DNA of 64,000 nucleotides from Coriobacteriaceae bacterium (GTDB lineage: Bacteria > Actinomycetota > Coriobacteriia > Coriobacteriales > UMGS124): the NCBI GenBank assembly GCA_019421015.1, contig JAHZGC010000012.1:18470-82469 (forward strand). The letters run 5' to 3'. Below, in pieces: positions 57,369 to 64,000 of the stretch. The position numbers were made by a program, and so were the translations under genes. A model generated the notes under the pieces. That model did not search any database. It was not told where the DNA came from and saw nothing but the letters and a program-made list of their open reading frames with translations. Position 1 is the first letter of the stretch. Each line of letters opens with the position of its first letter.

Positions 57369-58607
57369 ATGGTATCACAGACGTGCGGCGTTCCCGCAGT
57401 GCCCCCCGAGGGCCTTGGGCGCCGCTCCTTTTTGAAAGGCGCTGCGCTGTCGTTGTTCGGTCTGGCCGTTTTTGGCGTCGCGTCTGACAACGCCTATGCC
57501 GCCAAGGCATCGGATGCCACCCTCGCCGCCCTTGACGCGGCACAGGCCGAGTACGACGTGGCCGTGGCCACGCTGGCGCAGATCGGCAACGAGCTCGAGG
57601 ACGCCCAATACCGACTGTCGCAGTGCCAGGCGGAGCTTGCAGCGACCGAGCAGCAGATCGCCGACCTCGAAGCCTCCATCCTCCAGAAGCAAGCCGAACT
57701 CTCCGAAGCCCAGGATATCCTTGCGGACCGCCTGCGTGCCAACTACATCGCCGGCAACACGGAGATGCTCGACGTGCTGCTTTCGGCCGCAGACTTCGAC
57801 GATTTCGTGAGCCGGCTCTATTACGCGACCAAAGTGTCAGACTCCGACGCCGAGGCCATCGAGAACGTCCGAGCCATCAAGGCGGAGCTCGAGGCCCAGC
57901 AGGCCGCCCTCAACGAGCAGCGCGTACTTCAGGAGCAACTTGTGGCCGAGCAGCAGGCCCAAGCAGACGAGTTGCAGGCCACCGTCGAGTATTACGAGAC
58001 CTACACCGCCAACCTCAGCTCCGAGGTTCAGGCGCTCATGGCCCAGGCACAGGCCGAATACGAGGCTGCGGCGCGTGCCGAGTACGAAGCCCAGCAGGCC
58101 GCTCTTGAGGCGGCGCGCGCCGAGGCTGACGCGGCGGCCAACAACGGCTCCGGCAGCTCCGGCACCGGCGACACCGGCGGCGGATCCTACGAGGACGGCA
58201 GTGGCGGCGGTGGCGGGTCGAGTTCCGGAGGCGGCTCCTCGGTCGGCGCCGGCGGAAACCATGTGGGGGGCGTGGCCGGTGTGGCCTGGAACTACATCGG
58301 CGTCCCCTATGTGTGGGGAGGCACCTCGCCCAGCGGCTTTGACTGCTCCGGGCTCGCCCAGTACTGCTACGCCCAATGCGGCTATTCGATCAGCCGCGAC
58401 ACCTACGGGCAGGCCGCCGATATCGCCGCCCGCGGTCAGACCGTCTACAGCATGAGCCAATGTTACGCGGGAGACCTTGTGTTTCCCCACAGCAGCCATG
58501 TGGGCATCTATCAGGGCGGCGGCATGTGGATCCACGCCCCTGCGCCGGGCCGCTCGGTGGAGTATACGAGCGTGTATGGCTTCAGCTTTGGCGGCTGCCC
58601 GGTGTAG
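57369..58607 (+). CDS. NlpC/P60 peptidoglycan endopeptidase with coiled coil
   Basis: A 412-residue secreted cell-wall hydrolase. Residues 17-45 are a Tat signal (GRRSFLKGAALSLFG, ending AYAAK). Residues about 50-250 form a long coiled coil like those of PcsB/RipA-type hydrolases. A Gly/Ser-rich linker follows (about 255-295). The C-terminal NlpC/P60 domain has the catalytic Cys in FDCSGLAQYC and His in SSHVGIYQGG, with WIHAP near the end. It is expected to cut peptide stems during division. Start 57369 follows AAAGG. It is divergent from the sialic-acid locus. Confidence 0.93.
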   Translation: MVSQTCGVPAVPPEGLGRRSFLKGAALSLFGLAVFGVASDNAYAAKASDATLAALDAAQAEYDVAVATLAQIGNELEDAQYRLSQCQAELAATEQQIADLEASILQKQAELSEAQDILADRLRANYIAGNTEMLDVLLSAADFDDFVSRLYYATKVSDSDAEAIENVRAIKAELEAQQAALNEQRVLQEQLVAEQQAQADELQATVEYYETYTANLSSEVQALMAQAQAEYEAAARAEYEAQQAALEAARAEADAAANNGSGSSGTGDTGGGSYEDGSGGGGGSSSGGGSSVGAGGNHVGGVAGVAWNYIGVPYVWGGTSPSGFDCSGLAQYCYAQCGYSISRDTYGQAADIAARGQTVYSMSQCYAGDLVFPHSSHVGIYQGGGMWIHAPAPGRSVEYTSVYGFSFGGCPV

Positions 58608-58637
58608 GGGTGCGCATCGGCAGCGTCTGGAAACTTC

Positions 58638-58672
58638 AAAGCCCGACGGGTTCTTTGCCCGTCGGGCTTTTT
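58638..58672 (+). terminator. terminator of the NlpC/P60 gene
   Basis: AAAGCCCGACGGG/CCCGTCGGGCTTT stem with a TTTTT tail, 30 bases past the stop. Confidence 0.92.
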
Positions 58673-58717
58673 GCTGGCGATTTTGCTGATTATTCAGCGT
58701 TGGGACAACCGGGGACC

Positions 58718-58756
58718 ATCAAAAACGGACCCCGGGAAGACGCCCGAGGTCCGTTG
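58718..58756 (-). terminator. terminator of pnp
   Basis: AACGGACC..GGG/CCC..GGTCCGTT stem followed by TTTTTGATGG on the minus strand, 47 bases past the pnp stop. Confidence 0.88.
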
Positions 58757-58802
58757 GGGAACGCGCGATTGCCCAGCCTATACCCCGTCGCGGGACAACG
58801 GC

Positions 58803-61067
58803 CTACTGGCCCTCGTGATGACGGCGCGGCCGACGCTGGGCAGGCTGCTCGGCACCCTCGCGAGGCGCACGGTCGCCCCCGACGTTACCGCGGTCGCCGG
58901 GGCGGCGGCTCGGGCGGCGCTCACCCGCCTCGCGGTGGTTGCCGCCGTTCCCAGAACCCGTGGAACCCTGGGGGGCCACGGGTTTCTCAAGGCGATCAAG
59001 GGACACCTTGCCCTTCTCGTCGACCTCGAGCACGCGGACGTGCACCTCGTCGCCGACGTTGAGCACGTCCTCGACCTTCTCGACGCGGCCCTGGGCCACT
59101 CGGCTGATGTGGAGCAGACCGTCCTTGCCCGGCAGGAGCTCCACGAAGGCACCGAAAGGCTGGATGCCCACGACGCGGCCGAAGTACTCCTCCCCCACCT
59201 CGGGCACCTTGACGATGGCCTCGATGCGGGCCTTGGCCTCCTCGACGCCGGCGTCGAGGCCGCCGATGAAGACGGTGCCGTCCTCCTGGATGTCGATGGT
59301 GGCGCCGGTGTCCTCTTGGATTCCGCGGATCGTCTTGCCGCCGCTGCCGATCACCTCGCGAATCTTGTCGGCCGGTATCTTGATGGAGACGATGCGGGGG
59401 GCGTTCTCGCGGACGTCCTCGCGCGGCCCCGAGATCTGCTCGAGCATCTTGCCCAGGATGAAGGCACGGCCCTCCTTGGCCTGCTGCAGGGCCCGACGCA
59501 GAATGTCCATGGTGAGGCCGGTGGCCTTGTTGTCCATCTGCATGGCGGTGATGCCCTCGGAGGTACCGGTCACCTTGAAGTCCATGTCGCCGAGGAAGTC
59601 CTCGACGCCCTGGATGTCGGAGAGCACGACGGTCTTGCCGTTCTCCTGGATAAGGCCCATGGCAATGCCAGACACGGGGCGCTTGATGGGCACGCCGCCG
59701 TCCATGAGCGCCAGGCAGCTGCCGCAGGTCGAGGCCATGGAAGAGGAGCCGTTGGACTCCATGACCTCGGAGACTACGCGGATGGTGTAGGGGAACTCCT
59801 CCTCGGAGGGCAGCACCGGGAGCAGGGCGCGCTCGGCGAGGGCCCCGTGGCCGATCTCGCGGCGCTTAGGGGCACCGATGCGGCCGGTCTCGCCGGTGCA
59901 GTAGGGCGGGAAGTTGTACTGGTGGATGTAGCGCTTGCCGTCGATGGGCTCGATGGTGTCGAGGCGCTGCCAGTCGTTGAGCATCCCCAGGGTCAGCACC
60001 GAGAGCACCTGGGTCTGGCCGCGCTGGAAGAGGCCCGAGCCATGAACCAGGGGCAGGTAGTCGGGCTTCACCATGATGGGGCGGATTTCGTCGGCGGCGC
60101 GGCCGTCGACGCGCTCGCCGGTCTCGACGACCATCTCGCGCATGGCGTGCTTTTCAAGGCTCTTGAGCTCTACCGGGATGGCACGGTCGAACTGCACCTG
60201 CTCGTCATCGGTGAACTCGGCCTTGATGGCAGCCTTGAGGTCGGCGACCTTGGCCATGCGGGCCAGCTTGTCGGCGTCCTTGAGGGCGGCGCTCATCTCG
60301 TCGGCATGGGCAAAGACCTTGTCGTGCACGTAGGCGTTAGGCTCGTCGAGGGGATACTCCTTGACCTCTATGGGGCCGTTGACCTCGGCGACCTTGGCAA
60401 AGAACTTCTCCTGCTCGTCACAGAAGGCGCCGATGGCCTCCTGGCCGAACTGGATCGCCGCCAGCATGTCCTCCTCGGTGATCTCATGGGCGCCGGCCTC
60501 GAGCATGCTCACGAAGTCGCGGGTGCCTGCAAGCTCCAGGTCGAGGTCGGAGTTGTCCTGCTCCTCATAGGTGGGGTTGACGATCAGCTCGCCGGTGTCG
60601 ATGTCGCGGCCGATGCGCACGCAGGCCAGGGGGCCTTCGAACGGGACACCGCCCACCGTGAGCGCGGCGCTTGCCCCCATGGTGCAGATGACGTCGAAGG
60701 GGTTCACTTGGTCGCAAACCAGCGAGGTGGCGACGACCTGCACCTCGTTGCGGAAACCGTCGGGGAAGCTCGGGCGGATGGGTCGGTCGATCATGCGCGC
60801 GGTCAGGGTCGCCTTGTCGGTGGGACGGGTCTCACGCTTGAGATAGCCGCCGGGAAGGCGACCGACGGAGTACATGCGCTCGACAAAGTCGACCGTCAGC
60901 GGGAAAAAGTCGTAGTTCTTACGCTCCTTGGAGACGACCGCCGTCATCAGAACCGTGGTGTCGCCCTGTTTGACCAGCACGGCGCCGGTCGCCTGTTTGG
61001 CCAGCTCGCCCGTCTCGAGGACGTAGTGCTTGCCGTAGAGGTCGAATTCGTGGGTAACCTTGCTCAT
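58803..61067 (-). CDS. pnp: polyribonucleotide nucleotidyltransferase (PNPase)
   Basis: A phosphate-dependent 3'-5' exoribonuclease of 754 residues. Two RNase PH domains (second with GHGALAERALLPVLPSEEEFPYTIR in pieces and SNGSSSMASTCG), a helical linker, KH domain (REVIGSGGKTIRGIQEDTGA) and S1 domain (GEEYFGRVVGIQPFGAFVEL) are in order. The last 50 residues are Gly/Arg-rich. Start 61067 follows AAAGAGAG. It lies downstream of rpsO with a hairpin between, the classic rpsO-pnp arrangement. Confidence 0.97.
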   Translation of the reverse strand: MSKVTHEFDLYGKHYVLETGELAKQATGAVLVKQGDTTVLMTAVVSKERKNYDFFPLTVDFVERMYSVGRLPGGYLKRETRPTDKATLTARMIDRPIRPSFPDGFRNEVQVVATSLVCDQVNPFDVICTMGASAALTVGGVPFEGPLACVRIGRDIDTGELIVNPTYEEQDNSDLDLELAGTRDFVSMLEAGAHEITEEDMLAAIQFGQEAIGAFCDEQEKFFAKVAEVNGPIEVKEYPLDEPNAYVHDKVFAHADEMSAALKDADKLARMAKVADLKAAIKAEFTDDEQVQFDRAIPVELKSLEKHAMREMVVETGERVDGRAADEIRPIMVKPDYLPLVHGSGLFQRGQTQVLSVLTLGMLNDWQRLDTIEPIDGKRYIHQYNFPPYCTGETGRIGAPKRREIGHGALAERALLPVLPSEEEFPYTIRVVSEVMESNGSSSMASTCGSCLALMDGGVPIKRPVSGIAMGLIQENGKTVVLSDIQGVEDFLGDMDFKVTGTSEGITAMQMDNKATGLTMDILRRALQQAKEGRAFILGKMLEQISGPREDVRENAPRIVSIKIPADKIREVIGSGGKTIRGIQEDTGATIDIQEDGTVFIGGLDAGVEEAKARIEAIVKVPEVGEEYFGRVVGIQPFGAFVELLPGKDGLLHISRVAQGRVEKVEDVLNVGDEVHVRVLEVDEKGKVSLDRLEKPVAPQGSTGSGNGGNHREAGERRPSRRPGDRGNVGGDRAPREGAEQPAQRRPRRHHEGQ

Positions 61068-61144
61068 TCAGATTCTCTCTTTCATCTCCGCTCGCCCCAT
61101 TGCGAGCGGGCCGTCGGCACGTGGGCTCTCAACCTACATGCAAA

Positions 61145-61177
61145 GGTGCCCGCGACCGGTAAGCGGTTGCGGGCACC
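61145..61177 (-). promoter_or_regulatory. hairpin in the rpsO-pnp intergenic region
   Basis: GGTGCCCGC.ACCG/CGGT.GCGGGCACC stem with a short loop, 45 bases past the rpsO stop and 78 before pnp. It resembles the attenuator or processing hairpin at this junction in other bacteria. Confidence 0.7.
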
Positions 61178-61221
61178 AAAACACAAGGGAGCGGTCGCCC
61201 GCCCCCTTGCCGTGAAGCAAC

Positions 61222-61497
61222 TTACTTGAGGATGTCGCGGAGGCCGAGGCTCTTGATGAGCTCGCGGTACTCGTTGATGTCGTTCTTCTTGATGTAGACA
61301 AGAAGACGACGGCGCTGACCAAGCAGCATGTGCAGGCCGCGACGGCTGTGGAAGTCCTTCGGGTTGGCCTTGAGGTGCTCGGTGAGGTCGCGAACACGGG
61401 CGGTGATCAGGGCAACCTGCACACGGGGGGAACCGGTGTCGCTGGCGTCCTTGCCATACTCGGCGACAATTGCGGCCTTCTCTTCTTTGGTGACCAT
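61222..61497 (-). CDS. rpsO: 30S ribosomal protein S15
   Basis: A 91-residue primary 16S rRNA-binding protein. Typical S15 segments are present: DTGSPRVQVALITARVRDLTEHLK and HSRRGLHMLLGQRRRLLVYIKKND in pieces. Start 61497 follows GAAAGGA; an ATG five codons earlier overlaps that site. It has a strong promoter upstream and leads into pnp. Confidence 0.97.
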   Translation of the reverse strand: MVTKEEKAAIVAEYGKDASDTGSPRVQVALITARVRDLTEHLKANPKDFHSRRGLHMLLGQRRRLLVYIKKNDINEYRELIKSLGLRDILK

Positions 61498-61590
61498 TGA
61501 CGTTCCTTTCATCTTCTTATGCCAAGACGCCCTGACCCAGGATGCAATCGGATGACGGTCACAACCGCGATCAGGGTCACAAACCGTTAT

Positions 61591-61619
61591 AGTATAGCAA
61601 GCATGGGGGTCTATGTCAC
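61591..61619 (-). promoter_or_regulatory. rpsO promoter
   Basis: Minus strand GTGACA (61614-61619), 17 bases, then TATACT (61591-61596), about 95 bp before the rpsO start. Confidence 0.65.
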
Positions 61620-61654
61620 GGGATTTACCGGAAGCATCTCAAGCAGAGTCACCG

Positions 61655-62980
61655 TTACTCCACAGGAGCCGCGCGCAACGCCCCGTTTCCTTGGACCGAG
61701 AGTATGCGGCACCGATAGAGACCGGGCGAGGGCGTGCCTTTGTCCGGGAGGGTCACCACGGCATCGTGGAAGCTCGAAGAGGTCCCCTTGCCCTGCGCAC
61801 CCTCCACCCGCTCGACCAAAATCGGCTCGACGCTCCCGATGCGGGCCCGGGCGTCCCGCCCGCGCAGCTCCCCCGCCACGGCCCTCAGGCGTTCAGAACG
61901 CCGGCGCAAGACCAACGGGTCGACCTGAAACGGCATCGAGGCCGCCGGTGTCTCGGGCCGAGCCGAAAACCGGAAGACGTGAATCTTCGAGAACCCCATG
62001 GCCTCGCAAAACATCAGCGACTCTGCGAACTCCTCGTCAGTCTCACCGGGAAAGCCCACGATGACGTCGGTGGACACGGACGCATGGGGCAGGGCGCTGC
62101 GAAACAGCTCGACGGAGCGGGCAAAACCGTCGGCATCGTAGCGACGCCCCATGCGCGAGAGCGTAGCGGAGCAACCAGACTGCAACGGCAGGTGCAGATG
62201 AGCGCACACGACATCCGCATGCTCGGCCATAGCCTCGACCAACTCCGCGCTTACCTCGGGTGGCTCGACGCTCGAAGCCCGTATGACCGCCGAGGCCTGT
62301 CGCGCGAGGGGTGCCAGGCGGTGGAGAAGCCCTCCGAGGCCAAGGGGAGCCCCATCGGCCCCGGTTGCGCAATATCTTCCCAAATTGATGCCGGTCAGCT
62401 CAACCTCGCGCGCCCCTTCTGCAAGGACGCGGCACACCTGGGCCTCTACGTCGGCAGGGTCGGCGCTGTGGGGTATGCCCCTGGCCCGCCAGACGATGCA
62501 GTAGGTGCAGCGGTTGTCGCAGCCGTCCTGGACCTTAACGCCCCGTTTGAGGCGTCCGGGGCCGGCCGGCTCCGCAGGCTCACAGCCCAGACGTTCCCCG
62601 TTGCCCCCCAGGCTCCCCTGGGAACTCCAGATCTCGAGCGCCGCCGCAGCCAGCTCCTCTTTAGCCGGCAAGACGCAGACGTTGTCGCCAAGAGATTCGA
62701 GCTCTGAGGGAAACAGGTTGGCGACGCAGCCGGTCACCGCAACAAGGGGGCGGCGGGGCAACGTCGCCGCGCGGCGCACGGCCTTGCGCGTTTTAGCCTG
62801 GGCCTCCCCCGTCACCGCACAGGTGTTCACGGCAATCAGGTCGGCGTCCTCTTCTGGCACGAGCGCGCAGCCGCGCTCGCGAAAAGCGGCCTCGATCCAA
62901 TCGCTCTCGACACGGTTGACCCGACAGCCGAGATTGACCACGCAGACGCGCGGAGCCGGGAAGACGGCATCTCCGCCCAT
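61655..62980 (-). CDS. mtaB: tRNA t6A37 methylthiotransferase MtaB
   Basis: A 441-residue radical-SAM enzyme converting t6A37 to ms2t6A37 in tRNAs reading ANN codons. The N-terminal cluster cysteines lie in NLGCRVNRVESD, VNTCAVTGEAQ and VTGCVANL; the radical-SAM motif is DGCDNRCTYC. LPLQSGCSATLSRMGR is family-typical, and a short TRAM-like tail follows. MtaB is preferred over MiaB and RimO because of the GCRVNRVES form. The ATG at 62980 overlaps the dnaJ stop by one base. Confidence 0.9.
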   Translation of the reverse strand: MGGDAVFPAPRVCVVNLGCRVNRVESDWIEAAFRERGCALVPEEDADLIAVNTCAVTGEAQAKTRKAVRRAATLPRRPLVAVTGCVANLFPSELESLGDNVCVLPAKEELAAAALEIWSSQGSLGGNGERLGCEPAEPAGPGRLKRGVKVQDGCDNRCTYCIVWRARGIPHSADPADVEAQVCRVLAEGAREVELTGINLGRYCATGADGAPLGLGGLLHRLAPLARQASAVIRASSVEPPEVSAELVEAMAEHADVVCAHLHLPLQSGCSATLSRMGRRYDADGFARSVELFRSALPHASVSTDVIVGFPGETDEEFAESLMFCEAMGFSKIHVFRFSARPETPAASMPFQVDPLVLRRRSERLRAVAGELRGRDARARIGSVEPILVERVEGAQGKGTSSSFHDAVVTLPDKGTPSPGLYRCRILSVQGNGALRAAPVE

Positions 62981-64000
62981 CAGGAAAGCGCGTCCTTGAT
63001 ACGCTGCCACGGCGTCCTCTTTGCAGCGACCTCCTCGTCCATGGTCTTGGCCAGCTCCTCAAACAGCTCGCGCTGTCGCTCCGTGAGCTGCTTGGGAACC
63101 ACCACGTCGATATGGGCGATAAGGTCGCCGCGGCCGTCGCGACGCATGCGAGGCATGCCCATGCCTGCCACGCGGACCGTGTCGTCGTGCTGGCAACCCG
63201 CGGGAACATCGACCTCGACCGTCTCGTCGGGCATGATGCCCTCGATCTTGACCGTAGCCCCCAGCGCCGCCTGGGCCACGCTGACCTCGACCCGAGCGTG
63301 CAGGTCGTCGCCGGCGCGCTGGAAACGGTCGTCGGCCCCGACGCGTACCGTGACGATAAGGTCGCCCGAACGGGCGCCGCGCACGCCCGCCTCGCCAAAA
63401 CCGGGCACACGCAGCTGTTGGCCGTCGGCAAAGCCGGCGGGGATCTTCACGTTGACCCGCTCGCGGTCAGGCACCCGCCCCTGGCCCTCGCATTCGGAAC
63501 ACGGGTGGTCGATGGTCACGCCGCTGCCGCCGCAGTCGGGACATACGGAGCGCGTCTGCATGTTGCCCAAGAACGTGCGCTGCACGGTGACGACCTGGCC
63601 GGTGCCGTGGCACGTCGGGCAGCTGATCGTCTCGCCCCCCTCGGCACAGCCGCTGCCGCCGCACGACTTGCAGGGAGCCAGGCGGTTGTAGGCGATCTCC
63701 TTGCTGCAGCCGGTCGCCGCCTCCTGAAGGGTGATACGTATGCTCGCCCCCATGTCGCGCCCGTCCATGCGCTGCGCACGCCCCGAAGACGCGGCGGCCG
63801 CCCCTCCGAAGAAGGAGCTGAACAGGTCACTCATGTCGAACCCGCCAAAGATGTCGTCCATGCTGGGACCGCCGTGGCCGTAGCCGTCGACCGTGCCGTA
63901 CCGATCGTAGAACGAGCGCTTCTCCGAATCTGAGAGCACCGCGTAGGCCTCGTTGACCTCCTTGAACTTCTCCTCAGCGTCAGGGTCCTTGCTCACGTCG
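62980..64000 (-). CDS. dnaJ: chaperone DnaJ (5' end outside window)
   Basis: Hsp40 co-chaperone that stimulates DnaK. The first part of the J-domain, including most of the HPD motif, lies beyond the window; what is visible starts in the late J-domain (SKDPDAEEKFKEVNEAYAVLSD). Then come a Gly-rich region, four zinc-binding CxxCxGxG repeats (CKSCGGSG, CPTCHGTG, CPDCGGSG, CSECEGQG), and the C-terminal peptide-binding domains. About 340 codons are present. The apparent GTG at 63996 is an internal codon. It is coupled to mtaB. Confidence 0.95.
   Translation of the reverse strand, partial: DVSKDPDAEEKFKEVNEAYAVLSDSEKRSFYDRYGTVDGYGHGGPSMDDIFGGFDMSDLFSSFFGGAAAASSGRAQRMDGRDMGASIRITLQEAATGCSKEIAYNRLAPCKSCGGSGCAEGGETISCPTCHGTGQVVTVQRTFLGNMQTRSVCPDCGGSGVTIDHPCSECEGQGRVPDRERVNVKIPAGFADGQQLRVPGFGEAGVRGARSGDLIVTVRVGADDRFQRAGDDLHARVEVSVAQAALGATVKIEGIMPDETVEVDVPAGCQHDDTVRVAGMGMPRMRRDGRGDLIAHIDVVVPKQLTERQRELFEELAKTMDEEVAAKRTPWQRIKDALS

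Noticed and set aside
58671..61229. 852-codon plus-strand open frame
   Set aside because: Shadow of pnp on the opposite strand. GC-rich third positions keep antisense frames open; translation is low complexity.

Overview
This is a GC-rich (visibly above 60% G+C), gene-dense chromosomal segment of an anaerobe-like actinobacterium. The best fit is class Coriobacteriia (Olsenella, Collinsella, Atopobium or Eggerthella relatives). Pointers are twin-arginine signals on many exported proteins, a selenocysteine-containing SelD, an archaeal-type class I aldolase, a fused peptide-type ABC permease/ATPase, and a secD-secF-recJ-rel gene order. This is an inference from gene content; no 16S gene is present. 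About 52 protein genes (one cut by the window end) and five tRNA genes are supported.

Layout. 0-3.4 kb: HAD phosphatase, Tat-lipoprotein GH25 lysozyme and two unrecognised proteins. 3.4-7.6 kb: ligA and two MscS channels. 7.7-8.5 kb: a tRNA cluster containing a duplicated Ala(GGC)-Val(CAC) cassette. 8.6-15.4 kb: uracil-type permease, a polar amino-acid ABC transporter with two binding proteins, and an aldolase. 15.6-18.5 kb: a transglutaminase / alpha-E / ATP-grasp module. 18.7-29.2 kb: MBL hydrolase, Rel, a RecJ-HIRAN-RecQ fusion, SecF, SecD and Tgt, largely overlapping and on one strand. 29.2-38.4 kb: U32 rRNA-modification-type protein, S10 peptidase, PHP phosphatase, DUF1846, an SOS-type polY-yolD pair and queH. 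38.6-42.3 kb: a selenium block (selD with in-frame UGA, DUF3343, yedF, a small membrane protein, SstT). 42.3-44.2 kb: dapB and a CPBP protease. 44.2-57.0 kb: a complete sialic-acid utilisation locus. 57.4-64.0 kb: NlpC/P60 hydrolase, pnp, rpsO, mtaB and the 3' part of dnaJ.

How the genes work together. The 13-kb sialic-acid locus reads in one direction: binding protein, SGNH esterase, permease, permease-ATPase fusion, ATPase, lyase, kinase, epimerase, NagB, MFS, NagA. It encodes every step from uptake of N-acetylneuraminate to fructose-6-phosphate. The selenium block makes selenophosphate and handles selenium or sulfur carriers. Tgt and QueH are two parts of queuosine metabolism.

The most unusual structural signal is a family of 107-bp imperfect palindromes: 1701-1807, 31785-31888, 31889-31995 and 39705-39811. 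They sit between convergent genes and begin with TAG and end with CTA. In two cases both ends are the stop codons of the two flanking genes. The stems differ between copies but stay complementary, which argues for selection on the folded RNA.
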